Assembly: GCA_029782365.1 (NCBI GenBank)
Contig: JAKOUW010000015.1
Location: 41,510 to 105,509, forward strand
Source: Chloroflexota bacterium
GTDB taxonomy: Bacteria > Chloroflexota > Anaerolineae > Anaerolineales > UBA4823
Direction: 5' to 3'
DNA length: 64,000 nt
The first letter of the stretch is position 1. Each line of letters opens with the position of its first letter. A program made the position numbers and the translations under genes. The notes beneath the pieces are model-generated. The model did not search any database. It had not been told where the DNA came from and saw nothing but the letters and a program-made list of their open reading frames with translations. Shown here piece by piece: positions 39,026-48,436 of the stretch.

Positions 39026-42000
39026 CTATTTGAAACCAATTTCCCATAAATGGACATGGCCAGGCTCGCCCTGGCTCAGGTCTTTTTCTTCGATCCGCAC
39101 ATGTTTTGTTGTGATGGCTTGGCCAAAATCAAGATCGCAGCGCGGATCGGCGATTGTGCCCTGCTTTTGGATTTGAAACTCGGCAGGAGGCTGATCGGAA
39201 GTATAAAGTTTGGCGTTTATCTGGACATTCGTCCCGCCAATATAGAATTTCAAGCCATTGAGGGTAACTGAATCATTGAATTGAATGTCGATCACGAAAG
39301 GATTGGCTTCCAGCGTCCGCGCCAGGGTTGCCTCGTTGCCATCAAACAGGTTCTCGATCGCGCCAATGTCAAGCAGCGAATGGCCAACATCCGCGCTCTG
39401 CCCTGCGATCGTCACGGCCGCATGCTGCAATTGCATACGCTGCTCATGCTCAGCTTCCAGGATCTGGTCAATATCATCGACATAAGACAGGCGCAGGAAA
39501 TAAAATCCTGGTTCCCCATTGGGGTAACTCAAGATTTGCTCCACCTGCACCGTCTTGAACTTCCCGCTGGAGACCACCTGTTGGAATTCCTCAGGCACCA
39601 CCACAAACACCAGGCTGTCATCCAGCGGCTGGCGCTGAAACATATAACCGGTCACGCTGCCCAGCTCCACCGGCAAATTATCTGGCACAAAAAAGCGCTT
39701 GACTACATCCGTGCCGTTTGTCCACACAGGCGAGACCAATAGACGACGGTCCGGATGCAGATGAGCATAATCGACGACGGCGCCAAATAGCTGTCGCCCG
39801 CCGTACTGCATGCCCGACAGGGTGTAATCCTGGTACCACAGCGGGCCGTTGTGCAAAGCATCCGCCAACATATAGAAATTCACCGCCGCCAGGGCACAAA
39901 AGACAATCCCCGCCAGGAGCGGCTGGCTGTCTCGCGCTTTCCACCGCTGCAGGCGCCCGGCTGCCCATTCCAGGCACCACGCCAGACCCAGCGCCGAGAT
40001 TAAGACAATCGGCGCCAGCATTACCAGCGAGCGGGTGATGTTGATCTGCACCAGGGCACTGCCTGACGGCGCGGCCAACAATGCCACCAAACTAACTCGG
40101 TACGCCGGCTGGCGCAGGCGGCGAACCACCAACGCCAGGCCGACGATGAACAACGGCAGCACCAGGATCGATATGTGTCCGTAGCCTTTCATCAGGTGGC
40201 GCACCAGGTCATAATCGTTCGGCCAGAACCAATAATAAGGATTAAATGCCCGGCTGTACTCCTGAAAGTAGCGCAGAAGTTTTTCCCACAGCGGGATCTG
40301 CTCCAGCCAGTATGGAGCGCGCTGGGCCAGGTGCTCCTGCAGTGAGTTGGGGTGGGCCATGAAATACCGCAGATAAGGCAAGGCCAGGAGGATCAACAAT
40401 ACAGCCCCGCGCCCGATCGTCTTGAATTGGCGGAGGTGGTACGGTAAATCCAGGATGAACAACAACAATCCGCTGACCGCCATCACTAGCTGGCCCGGGT
40501 TGTAAGTATAGAATACCAGCGCACCGAAAAAGATTGCCAGGTACAAATAGCGCGGCTGATCGCTGCGGTAGCGGAGATAGGCATATAAAAACCCAATGTA
40601 GAAGGCGGTCATTTCCACGGCCTCAAAAGCCGTGCGCGAATGCAAAAACCAGGCCGGAGTTATCGAGAGCAGCAGCACCCCCAGCCAGGCGTTGCGCAAT
40701 TTGAAACCATCCCGCAAGATTAAGGCCAACAGCCACGCCCCCAACGCCGAAATCAGGACCGACACAGCCCGCGTGACGAACACCGATTTGCCAAACAGCA
40801 GGTAAGGCAGCACCTGGACATACACCGTCACACTGCTCAGGTTGAAACTCGGGCCGTTTGAGAAATACGTAGGCAGCAGCTCTTTATCATAATTGCGCAG
40901 ACCCTGCTGGACAAAATCGGAGGCCATCACCGTTTGGACGGCTTCATCAGTAAAGAAGTAGATCGGCCAGTCCGTCAGCCCGATTAGACGCACAAAAAGA
41001 TAGATCGCCAATGCGGTGCCCATGAGCGTTGCCTCGAGCGAGCGCGGCATGAACAACGCTTTCAACAAATTACCAGAGACCCTCCGCCAGCGCCGCCATT
41101 CCGCCTCCAGGCCTTCGGGCAGTGTATCCACCGCAAAGTGCAGGCGCTGACCTTCGGGAAAATCCAGTCTCTGTTCCGGAGCCAGTTTCCCATCCACAAA
41201 AATCGCCTGCCCTGCGGCATGCATGTGCACCGGCAGTGGATTTTTGCGGCGCAGCCAATCCCCCGGCCGCCAGGCCAGGATAGCTTGCTTCCAGTCTTTT
41301 AACCGCTGACGCAGAGCGGCCCTATCGAAAGCCACCCCGCTGAGCAATAATAAGGTGATAACCGCCAGAGCCAGCAGGCTGAGTGCCAGGCCGGCAAAAA
41401 AAGTCCCTGGCTGGAACACAAAGGTGTATTTGTGCATCCCTGGCCGCATCTGCGCCCCCAGGTAACCGTCAACGATCTGCAGTTCGGCCGCCTGGCCATC
41501 CACCTGCAGTTTCCAGCCCGGATAGCTGGTGTACAGCACCACCAGCAGGTCGCCAGGGCCGCCCTCAGCGATCGTCTCGATGCTGTTCACATCCTGCGCC
41601 ACCCAATTTTGCGCTGTGACCAGCGAGCGAGTAAGCGGCCCGGCCTGCTCGCCGGCTTGCAGGACATCTGGTTGCACAGAAAACACCAGCGGCAGGCTTT
41701 GCGTCAGGCGGTAAGCATTCAAACCCGAAACCTGCCCGAGTAAATCGGCATCCGGGTAATAATCCACGCTTTCCTGGGGACTCTGCAGCAAATAGACCGG
41801 CCGGGCTTTCACCAGGCGGATCGCCGGATCGCTGTGCGGTGGATGGATATCCGCGAAATGATACCAGCCTTCCACCGAGCGAAGACGGTTTTCGATCAAT
41901 GCGTCGTGCCCCATATTATTTGGATTCAGGCGCACATAATCATCCGCGCTATTCTGGCCGCGCAGCCAGCCGGCGATATCATAGACTGCCTGCGAGATAT

Positions 42001-43384
42001 TTTCCGAGCGCAAATACACCCTGTTGGTCTGAAATACATCCCACACACCCAGGAGCATAAACATCGCTAGGCCTGCCTGGGCTGCGCCGATCACCCAGCG
42101 CCGGGATATCTTTGCCTCGCCGAGCTGCTGCCAGATACTGTTCAGGCACAGGCCTGCCAGCAGTATTAAGGCCAGGCCGCCAAAGATCAAGATGCGCAGC
42201 AAAGCGCGAAATTGCTGCAAGAAGCGAATATCATTGAAGAACTGCTGCCAGGGCATCTGGCTCAGATCCGCCCACAGCACCACTATCACGCACACCAGGC
42301 ACAAAAAAACAATCCAACTGCGCAGCCGTTTGAGCCGCCTCCACAGGCTTGCTGCTGGAAATAATGCCAATCCTAGGAAAGGCCACATGCCAATATAGGC
42401 GTAATACTCTTCACGCGCCGGTAACACCTGGTAGGCATCGGGACGGTAAGGATCGCGCGAGGTAAAATCCAGGAAGACCTGCAGCGGCGTGTGCGAACCA
42501 ACGATATCCAGGGGCTTGCTGATCCACGGCCAAAACTCGACGGTGGGGATCAACTGCACGGCCGCCAGCGCCAGCGCCAGGATGCCGGTACCGAAAAGCA
42601 GCCACCAGCCGCGGCTTTCAACCTTTACAAACGGCGCCTGGCGCTGGAAGCGGACGGTCTGGGTGATGACATACAAGGGCACAAACAGCAGCATGTAAAA
42701 TGCGTAATAAGCATTGCCGGATAAGAACAGCAAAGCCAGTCCCACGGCGGCCAGGCTGGCATAAACACGCCCGCTGTGGCGGATCGAGAGCACCGGCGCA
42801 GCGGCAGGCGGGGTGGACTCGGCGGGATTCAAGAGTTGGAGCAAAGCCCAAAAAATCCAGGGCAGCCATGCGAAGCCAAAGATAAACAAATATTCCCCTT
42901 GAAAAAAACGAGCGGCTGGCTGGCCGCCAAATGTATAAAATGCCGCCGCCCACAGCCGCCAGATGGTTTCTAGTCCCAGCGCTTTGCCAAGCTGCCGCAT
43001 GCCCAAAGCAGCCGCCAGGAAACTTAGAAAGACAGCCAGTTTAAAACCGGCCCGCACGCCCAACAGCAGCACCGGCAGGCTGACCAATGGGTTGAAAACG
43101 TGCTGCATCGGGTTGGCGGCAAACGGCGTGCCGGTCTGTAAATAGGGATTCCAGAGCGGGAATGCTCCGTCCGAATGAACGGAATGGTAGAGCACCCAAT
43201 CCAACACCTGGAACACTTCCGACTCATTGCCCGGCAGGCGCGTCGCAGCGTCAAGGTCGAGAAAACCCAGGCAAAAAGCCAGCACCCCAAAAAAGATGGT
43301 CACCAGTTCCAGCCACAGGCTGTACCGGCTGGCCAGGCGCTGCAGCCTCGCCATATACGAATCGCCAGGCGAACTGGTCATCAC
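39026..43384 (-). CDS. Giant membrane protein: YfhO-like + GT-C glycosyltransferase + discoidin-like tail
   Basis: A 1452-residue protein in three parts. Residues 1-700 look like a YfhO-type membrane protein, with about a dozen hydrophobic segments and an extracytoplasmic block (PLVFSVQPDVLQAGEQ, VVLYTSYPGWKLQVDG). Residues 780-1250 resemble a GT-C / dolichyl-phosphate-mannose-type transferase: an acidic loop FFTDEAVQTVMASDF after the first segment, then LALIL, SRTAFEAVEMTAFYIGFLYAYLRYR and several more segments. Residues 1330-1452 resemble an F5/8-type (discoidin) carbohydrate-binding domain. It would transfer sugars from a lipid carrier onto a cell-surface partner. It follows the acyl-CoA dehydrogenase gene by five bases. 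The domain borders are estimates. Confidence 0.65.
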   Translation of the reverse strand: MMTSSPGDSYMARLQRLASRYSLWLELVTIFFGVLAFCLGFLDLDAATRLPGNESEVFQVLDWVLYHSVHSDGAFPLWNPYLQTGTPFAANPMQHVFNPLVSLPVLLLGVRAGFKLAVFLSFLAAALGMRQLGKALGLETIWRLWAAAFYTFGGQPAARFFQGEYLFIFGFAWLPWIFWALLQLLNPAESTPPAAAPVLSIRHSGRVYASLAAVGLALLFLSGNAYYAFYMLLFVPLYVITQTVRFQRQAPFVKVESRGWWLLFGTGILALALAAVQLIPTVEFWPWISKPLDIVGSHTPLQVFLDFTSRDPYRPDAYQVLPAREEYYAYIGMWPFLGLALFPAASLWRRLKRLRSWIVFLCLVCVIVVLWADLSQMPWQQFFNDIRFLQQFRALLRILIFGGLALILLAGLCLNSIWQQLGEAKISRRWVIGAAQAGLAMFMLLGVWDVFQTNRVYLRSENISQAVYDIAGWLRGQNSADDYVRLNPNNMGHDALIENRLRSVEGWYHFADIHPPHSDPAIRLVKARPVYLLQSPQESVDYYPDADLLGQVSGLNAYRLTQSLPLVFSVQPDVLQAGEQAGPLTRSLVTAQNWVAQDVNSIETIAEGGPGDLLVVLYTSYPGWKLQVDGQAAELQIVDGYLGAQMRPGMHKYTFVFQPGTFFAGLALSLLALAVITLLLLSGVAFDRAALRQRLKDWKQAILAWRPGDWLRRKNPLPVHMHAAGQAIFVDGKLAPEQRLDFPEGQRLHFAVDTLPEGLEAEWRRWRRVSGNLLKALFMPRSLEATLMGTALAIYLFVRLIGLTDWPIYFFTDEAVQTVMASDFVQQGLRNYDKELLPTYFSNGPSFNLSSVTVYVQVLPYLLFGKSVFVTRAVSVLISALGAWLLALILRDGFKLRNAWLGVLLLSITPAWFLHSRTAFEAVEMTAFYIGFLYAYLRYRSDQPRYLYLAIFFGALVFYTYNPGQLVMAVSGLLLFILDLPYHLRQFKTIGRGAVLLILLALPYLRYFMAHPNSLQEHLAQRAPYWLEQIPLWEKLLRYFQEYSRAFNPYYWFWPNDYDLVRHLMKGYGHISILVLPLFIVGLALVVRRLRQPAYRVSLVALLAAPSGSALVQINITRSLVMLAPIVLISALGLAWCLEWAAGRLQRWKARDSQPLLAGIVFCALAAVNFYMLADALHNGPLWYQDYTLSGMQYGGRQLFGAVVDYAHLHPDRRLLVSPVWTNGTDVVKRFFVPDNLPVELGSVTGYMFQRQPLDDSLVFVVVPEEFQQVVSSGKFKTVQVEQILSYPNGEPGFYFLRLSYVDDIDQILEAEHEQRMQLQHAAVTIAGQSADVGHSLLDIGAIENLFDGNEATLARTLEANPFVIDIQFNDSVTLNGLKFYIGGTNVQINAKLYTSDQPPAEFQIQKQGTIADPRCDLDFGQAITTKHVRIEEKDLSQGEPGHVHLWEIGFK

Positions 43385-43389
43385 CTGAT

Positions 43390-44559
43390 CTACCGCTGGC
43401 TCAGCTCCTGGCGGGAAATGACCAGGCGCTGAATTTCACTGGTGCCTTCGTATATTTCGGTGATCTTGGCGTCTCGGAAATAGCGCTCAATGGGCAGCTC
43501 TTTGCTGTAACCCATCCCGCCGTGGATTTGCAAAGCTGCATGGGTGACAAACATGGCCGTTTCGGAAGCAAACAACTTGGCCATCGAAGCCTCCAGGCTG
43601 AAGCGGCCGCCGCTTTTTTTGGTTCGCTCTTTAGCCATCGCCGCGTTGTAAACCAACAGCCGGGCAGCTTCGATGCGCGTTTTCATGTCTGCCAGTTTGA
43701 AAGAGATGCCCTGGAATTCGCCGATCTTCTGGCCGAAGGCCTCGCGCTCACGTGCGTACTGCAGGGCTGCTTCGTAAGCCGCTTCAGCAATACCCAGCGC
43801 CTGAGCGGCGATACCGATCCGGCCAGCATCCAAAACCGTCATGGCAATCTTAAAGCCCTCCCCCTCCTCGCCCAGCCGGTTTTCGACCGAGCAGGCATAA
43901 TTCTCGAAAACAATCTCACTGGTGGCCGAGGCGCGGATGCCCAGCTTGGGTTCTTTCTTGCCGCGCACGAATCCCGGCAGTTTAGTATCGATCAAAAAAG
44001 CGGTGATCCCCTTGTGCATTCTTTCGGGAGCTGTCATCATGAAAACCACCACAAAATCGGCCACCGGGCCGCTGGTCACCCAGGATTTCCGCCCGTTTAA
44101 GAGATAATGGTCGCCTTCGCGCAGCGCCCGGCTGCGCATGGTGCCGGCGTCTGAGCCTGACATCGGCTCGGTGAGCGAATAGGCGCCGATTTTCTGGCCG
44201 CTGGCCACCGGCCGGGCAAATTTCTTCTTCTGATCTTCTGTGCCAAAACGCATGATGCCGTTGCAGTACAGCGAGTTGTTGACTGACATGATCGTGCCGT
44301 GGGCTGCATCGACTTTGCAAATCTCCTCCAGCGCCAGGGCATACGCCAGCGTGTCCATTCCCGCCCCACCGTATGCTTCGGGCACTTCGATGCCCATAAA
44401 GCCCATTTCACCCATCTTCTTTATGGTGTTCACCGGAAAATCCCCGGTTTCATCGAATTCAGCCGCCACCGGGGCGATTTCTTTTTGGGCGAATTCCCGG
44501 GCTGCCTGGCGGATCATCTCATGTTCCTCGGTCAAAAGAAACAAACCAGTTTCAGACAT
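43390..44559 (-). CDS. Acyl-CoA dehydrogenase (butyryl-CoA type)
   Basis: A 389-residue flavoenzyme of standard length. It shows GFMGIEVPEAYGGAGMD, the FAD loop YSLTEPMSGSDAGTMRS, RKSWVTSG, and the C-terminal signature RDAKITEIYEGTSEIQRL whose Glu in YEGT is the catalytic base of short-chain enzymes. It would oxidise a short acyl-CoA at alpha-beta, passing electrons to ETF. AAGGAG lies upstream of the ATG and an extended -10 (TGCTATAAT) at 44589-44597. Confidence 0.93.
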   Translation of the reverse strand: MSETGLFLLTEEHEMIRQAAREFAQKEIAPVAAEFDETGDFPVNTIKKMGEMGFMGIEVPEAYGGAGMDTLAYALALEEICKVDAAHGTIMSVNNSLYCNGIMRFGTEDQKKKFARPVASGQKIGAYSLTEPMSGSDAGTMRSRALREGDHYLLNGRKSWVTSGPVADFVVVFMMTAPERMHKGITAFLIDTKLPGFVRGKKEPKLGIRASATSEIVFENYACSVENRLGEEGEGFKIAMTVLDAGRIGIAAQALGIAEAAYEAALQYAREREAFGQKIGEFQGISFKLADMKTRIEAARLLVYNAAMAKERTKKSGGRFSLEASMAKLFASETAMFVTHAALQIHGGMGYSKELPIERYFRDAKITEIYEGTSEIQRLVISRQELSQR

Positions 44560-44588
44560 GCATCTCTCCTTGTAAAACGGCTTATTTG

Positions 44589-44597
44589 ATTATAGCA
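44589..44597 (-). promoter_or_regulatory. Extended -10 promoter of the acyl-CoA dehydrogenase gene
   Basis: The minus strand reads TGCTATAAT; no matching -35 is visible. The ATG at 44559 is 29 bases further. Confidence 0.55.
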
Positions 44598-45881
44598 TCA
44601 GCCGCCTGCCTGGGGCAGGCCATCAACATCCTGCGAGTTGGCCTGCTGAACTGCCCCCTGCCTGCCGGCGCGGCTGTTAAGGTAGATCAATACGATCGCC
44701 ACCACATACAAAACTCCATTCAGGGCGAACGGCAGGATGCGCTCCACCGTCGAAAGCTGGCCGGCAATCCAACCGAACGGGGAGGTGAGAATCAAAGCGA
44801 TCATATAAATCAAGGCTGTAATGCGCGCCCGGTCGCGCGGATCTACCGTTAATACCATCATTGAATCCAATAATGGCTGGACGACAGCCCCGCCGATGGC
44901 ATCAAATATCACGCTCAGGCATAAGAGGCCAATCAGCGCGAAAAAAGGCAGGCTGGCAGGCACGCTGACCAGGATGATCACCGCTGCGATAAAGCTGCCA
45001 AAACCCAGCGCCATCGGCAGGTGAAACCGCTGCACCGAGACCAGCGGGATCACAAAGAACAGCATCGCCAGGATCACCAGCGAACGCGCCACCGGAAAAA
45101 CCGCAATCCACTCAGATGGCACTCCCAACTTTTTGGTGACCAGGATACCCCAGAAGGCGTTGTTAACGGTCACGGTGATGCTGATGATAAGTAAGATCGC
45201 CAGGGTGGTCAGCGTACGTCGGTTGCCGAGCAGTTCGCGCCACGCTTCTCGATACCCTCCGAACAGCGACCAGATCGGCTGGCCGCGCGTCTCTGTGATG
45301 CGCTGCACGCCGCGCTCCGTTTCATGAGAAGTAATAAACAACACCACGAATTTGATCGTCATCATGATAAAAGCCAGCAGGTACAACCCGCGCACCGTAG
45401 GCACTAAGTCGAAACGCCCAATCAGCAGGCCCGCCAGCGGAGCAAAGAAAGCCGCCACCAGCCCGGCAATATAAATCCACGACCAGATCGATACCAGCTT
45501 GCTCTGATCGGCGTCCTCCACGAGCAGGCAGGTCCGCGAGACGCGCCACAGGCTGTTGAAGAAGACAGCCACCACGAAATACCAGAAATTCTGCGCCAAC
45601 GCCCAGATCAGGATGGGGATGGTCCAGCTCAGCAAATCCGAGATAAAAGTGGTCAGACGGCGACCGAACTTATCGGTGACCGGCCCTCCCAGCAGAGAGG
45701 TCAAAACCTGCAGACCCAGGCTCAGGCTGGCCAGGGCGCCGATCTGCGGGTCGGTCAGCCCCAGGGCCGCCATGTACACCGACACGTAAGGCGCATACAG
45801 GTTATACGGGATTCCCCACAATGGCTCGGTGTACACGCAGGCGCGTGGGTTGCCTCGCAACGAAAGGAGGGTTTTCAGCAT
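44598..45881 (-). CDS. Major facilitator superfamily transporter
   Basis: A 427-residue protein with 12 predicted membrane segments in two bundles. The loop 2-3 signature GGPVTDKFGRR is the MFS motif A. The substrate is unknown; no drug- or sugar-specific motif is recognised. A ribosome binding site AGGTGG precedes the ATG. It is 38 bases upstream of the acyl-CoA dehydrogenase gene on the same strand, with that gene's promoter at its 3' end. Confidence 0.88.
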   Translation of the reverse strand: MLKTLLSLRGNPRACVYTEPLWGIPYNLYAPYVSVYMAALGLTDPQIGALASLSLGLQVLTSLLGGPVTDKFGRRLTTFISDLLSWTIPILIWALAQNFWYFVVAVFFNSLWRVSRTCLLVEDADQSKLVSIWSWIYIAGLVAAFFAPLAGLLIGRFDLVPTVRGLYLLAFIMMTIKFVVLFITSHETERGVQRITETRGQPIWSLFGGYREAWRELLGNRRTLTTLAILLIISITVTVNNAFWGILVTKKLGVPSEWIAVFPVARSLVILAMLFFVIPLVSVQRFHLPMALGFGSFIAAVIILVSVPASLPFFALIGLLCLSVIFDAIGGAVVQPLLDSMMVLTVDPRDRARITALIYMIALILTSPFGWIAGQLSTVERILPFALNGVLYVVAIVLIYLNSRAGRQGAVQQANSQDVDGLPQAGG

Positions 45882-46025
45882 AATCCACCTGCCTCACTGC
45901 ACAAGGATAATGGTGTCATTTTAACACACCCGCCAGTTGGTCGGCTTTTTCCCGCCGGAGGAAGTGCCCATTCAACCTTTCCGAACCAGTTTGCGGTAAA
46001 ATTCACATACACAAAAGGAAACCGT

Positions 46026-47363
46026 ATGGACGACTCAACCTTCATCCGCCAGCTGGACGAACACCTGATCCTGCGCCATGCCGCGCCTGCCGATGCCGCC
46101 GCCCTGTCTGACTTTAACAGCCTCATTCACAGCGACGAGCCAGGCGAACGTGACTTGGGTGTAGGCGCCTGGACACACGATCTGCTCAGCCGGCCGCATC
46201 CGACTCTCCGGCCGGGCGATTTTACCATCGTCGAAGACACTGCTTCCCGCCAGATCGTCTCCTCCCTGTGCCTGATCCCGCAAACCTGGACATTTGCCGG
46301 CATTCCTTTCAAAGTCGGCCGGCCAGAGCTGGTTGGCACCCTGGCCGAATACCGCGGCCGCGGGCTGGTGCGCGCCCAAATGGAGACCGTACACGCCTGG
46401 TCTGCCAGCCGCGGCGATCTGGTGCAGGCCATCACCGGCATCCCTTATTATTACCGTCTGTTTGGTTATGAAATGGCGTTGAATCTGGATGGAGGCCGGG
46501 CTGGCTTCATCCCCCATGTGCCTGAACTGGAAGCCGGCAAGGATGAGCCCTACCGCCTGCGGCCGGCTCTGCCTGCCGATGTGCCTTTCTTGATGCAGGT
46601 TTACACCGCAGGCTGCCGGCGATCGCTGGTGAGCTGCCAGCGTGATGAAGCGCTGTGGTTGTATGAGCTCACCAGCCGTAGTTCCGAAAGCGTCATGAAT
46701 CTGGCCTTTCACATCATCGAAAGCATAGCCGGCGAAGCGCTCGGCTTCATCGCCCACCAGCGAAAACGCTGGGGCGCCATGCTGACTTGCAACCTGTACG
46801 AGCTTAAACCTGGAATTTCTTGGGCAGCCGTCACACCCTGCGTACTGCGCTACTTGGACAAAGCCGGCCGGGCCGCGCCTGCCTGGCACGGCAGTAAACC
46901 TTACGGCGCCTTCGGATTCTGGTTGGGAGAATCTCACCCGGTGTACGAGGTGATCCCTAACCGTTTGCCTCGCAAGCGCGAGCCGTATGCCTGGTACATC
47001 CGCGTGCCCGACCTGCCGGCCTTCGTGCGCCATATCATGCCGGCGTTGGAACAGCGCCTGACCACTTCACTCATCCCCAATTACAGCGGCGAGCTGCGCC
47101 TGACATTTTACCGTGACGGGCTACGCCTGGGTTTCGAGCAGGGCAAGCTGGTCAAAGCTGAAAAATACCGCCCCGCGCCCACTGGCGGCAGCGGCGAAGC
47201 CGGTTTCCCCAACCTGACTTTTCTGCACCTGCTGTTTGGCCACCGCAGCCTGGACGAACTGCAATACGCCTTCGATGACTGCTGGGTGGATACAGATGAG
47301 GCGGCGCTGGTGCTCAATACGCTGTTCCCACGCCAGCCGTCCGAAGTCTGGCCGGTTAGCTGA
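46026..47363 (+). CDS. GNAT-family N-acetyltransferase, Eis-like layout
   Basis: A 445-residue protein. Residues 14-160 make a GNAT fold with the acetyl-CoA loop (VGTLAEYRGRGLVRAQM, matching the R-G-x-G region). A second, weaker acetyltransferase-like domain at about 170-330 and a C-terminal region to 440 ending in a sterol-carrier-like layout (FGHRSLDELQYAF) give an Eis-like arrangement. Such enzymes acetylate amines on small molecules or proteins. AAAGGA precedes the ATG, and a TAAAAT -10-like element lies upstream. The acceptor is unknown. Confidence 0.75.
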   Translation: MDDSTFIRQLDEHLILRHAAPADAAALSDFNSLIHSDEPGERDLGVGAWTHDLLSRPHPTLRPGDFTIVEDTASRQIVSSLCLIPQTWTFAGIPFKVGRPELVGTLAEYRGRGLVRAQMETVHAWSASRGDLVQAITGIPYYYRLFGYEMALNLDGGRAGFIPHVPELEAGKDEPYRLRPALPADVPFLMQVYTAGCRRSLVSCQRDEALWLYELTSRSSESVMNLAFHIIESIAGEALGFIAHQRKRWGAMLTCNLYELKPGISWAAVTPCVLRYLDKAGRAAPAWHGSKPYGAFGFWLGESHPVYEVIPNRLPRKREPYAWYIRVPDLPAFVRHIMPALEQRLTTSLIPNYSGELRLTFYRDGLRLGFEQGKLVKAEKYRPAPTGGSGEAGFPNLTFLHLLFGHRSLDELQYAFDDCWVDTDEAALVLNTLFPRQPSEVWPVS

Positions 47364-47375
47364 TCGGCGCGGCGA

Positions 47376-48302
47376 TCAGACGTAAACCGGCGTGTTCCAG
47401 CAGCGGTACTGCGGCAAATTGCCGCGCACGGCCTCATCGAAAAGAATGCGCAAGCGGCTGACCACCGGGCCCATCGCTCCGCTGCCAACCGTGCGGTAAT
47501 CGATGCGCGTGGCGGCCGAGATTTGCGCCGCAGTGCCGGTCAGGAACATCTCATCGGCCAGGTAAACCTCGGTGCGGTCCAAAGGCCGCTCTTCCACCTT
47601 CATGCCCATTTCCTGCCGCGCCAGCTCAATGACCGTGCGGCGGGTGATGCCCTCCAGAATATTGTCGGTGGAGGGCGGAGTGATCAGGACGCCGTCTTTG
47701 ACGATGAAGAAATTCATGGCGCTGCCCTCCGAAATATGCCCATCCTGGTTCAGTACGATCGCCTCGTCGAAGCCAGCGCGCACAGCATCGCTCTTGGCCG
47801 CCGCTGAATTGGCATAGGCGCCGGAAATTTTGCCGCGCGCCGGGATCATATTATCGTCGACGCGCCGCCAGGAAGAGATGGTGATATGCCCGTTGGTGTC
47901 ATTGGCAATCATGCGGGTGTAAGGGAAAGAAACAATGGAGAGCGCGTCGCGCAAGCCGTGCAGCTTGACGCCAATGCCTTCATCGGCCTTGTACGCCAGC
48001 GGGCGGATATAGACATCGCAATGATAGTTCTCGGTGCGCAGCAGTTCGATGGTCGTCTCCGTCAGGCTCTCTACACTGTGCCCCAGCTCCATCAATAACA
48101 GTTTGGTGGAATTCAAGAACCTGCGGTAATGATCCGCGGTTCGAAAGATGAACAACTGCTTTTCGGATTCGTTCCAATATGCGCGGATACCGCCAAACGC
48201 TGCCGTGCCATAATTCAAAGCATGGGTTAAAACGCTGACCTTTGCTTCGCTGTAGGGCACAATTTTGCCCTCGAAAAATGCATAATTCGGCAGGTCTGCC
48301 AT
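47376..48302 (-). CDS. ilvE: Branched-chain amino acid aminotransferase
   Basis: A 308-residue class IV PLP aminotransferase. It has YSEAKVSVLTHALNYGTAAFGGIRAYW, the PLP Lys in SGAYANSAAAKSDAVRAGFDEAI, GSAMNFFIV and EVFLADEMFLTGTAAQ-like VYLADEMFLTGTAAQ. It interconverts Leu, Ile and Val with their 2-oxo acids. ATG 48302 is chosen because AGGAGG precedes it; an in-frame ATG 15 bases further upstream lacks one. It converges on the GNAT gene, with 12 bases between the stops. Confidence 0.93.
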   Translation of the reverse strand: MADLPNYAFFEGKIVPYSEAKVSVLTHALNYGTAAFGGIRAYWNESEKQLFIFRTADHYRRFLNSTKLLLMELGHSVESLTETTIELLRTENYHCDVYIRPLAYKADEGIGVKLHGLRDALSIVSFPYTRMIANDTNGHITISSWRRVDDNMIPARGKISGAYANSAAAKSDAVRAGFDEAIVLNQDGHISEGSAMNFFIVKDGVLITPPSTDNILEGITRRTVIELARQEMGMKVEERPLDRTEVYLADEMFLTGTAAQISAATRIDYRTVGSGAMGPVVSRLRILFDEAVRGNLPQYRCWNTPVYV

Positions 48303-48338
48303 AACGCCTCCTGGCATAAAGAAGAATCTTGCACGCCG

Positions 48339-48395
48339 ATTATAACCTGATTACAGCCCGCACCCTTTTACAATTTCGCGGGTTGTGATTATACT
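48339..48395. promoter_or_regulatory. Divergent promoters of ilvE and the MKRAVS gene
   Basis: On the plus strand TTTACA (48367-48372), 17 bases, TATACT (48390-48395) form a good promoter for the gene at 48437. On the minus strand a TATAAT (48339-48344) serves ilvE. The two lie back to back within 60 bases. Confidence 0.7.
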
Positions 48396-48436
48396 GGAAG
48401 CATCCCCCGGATGCCATTTTGATCAGGAGCAGTTCC

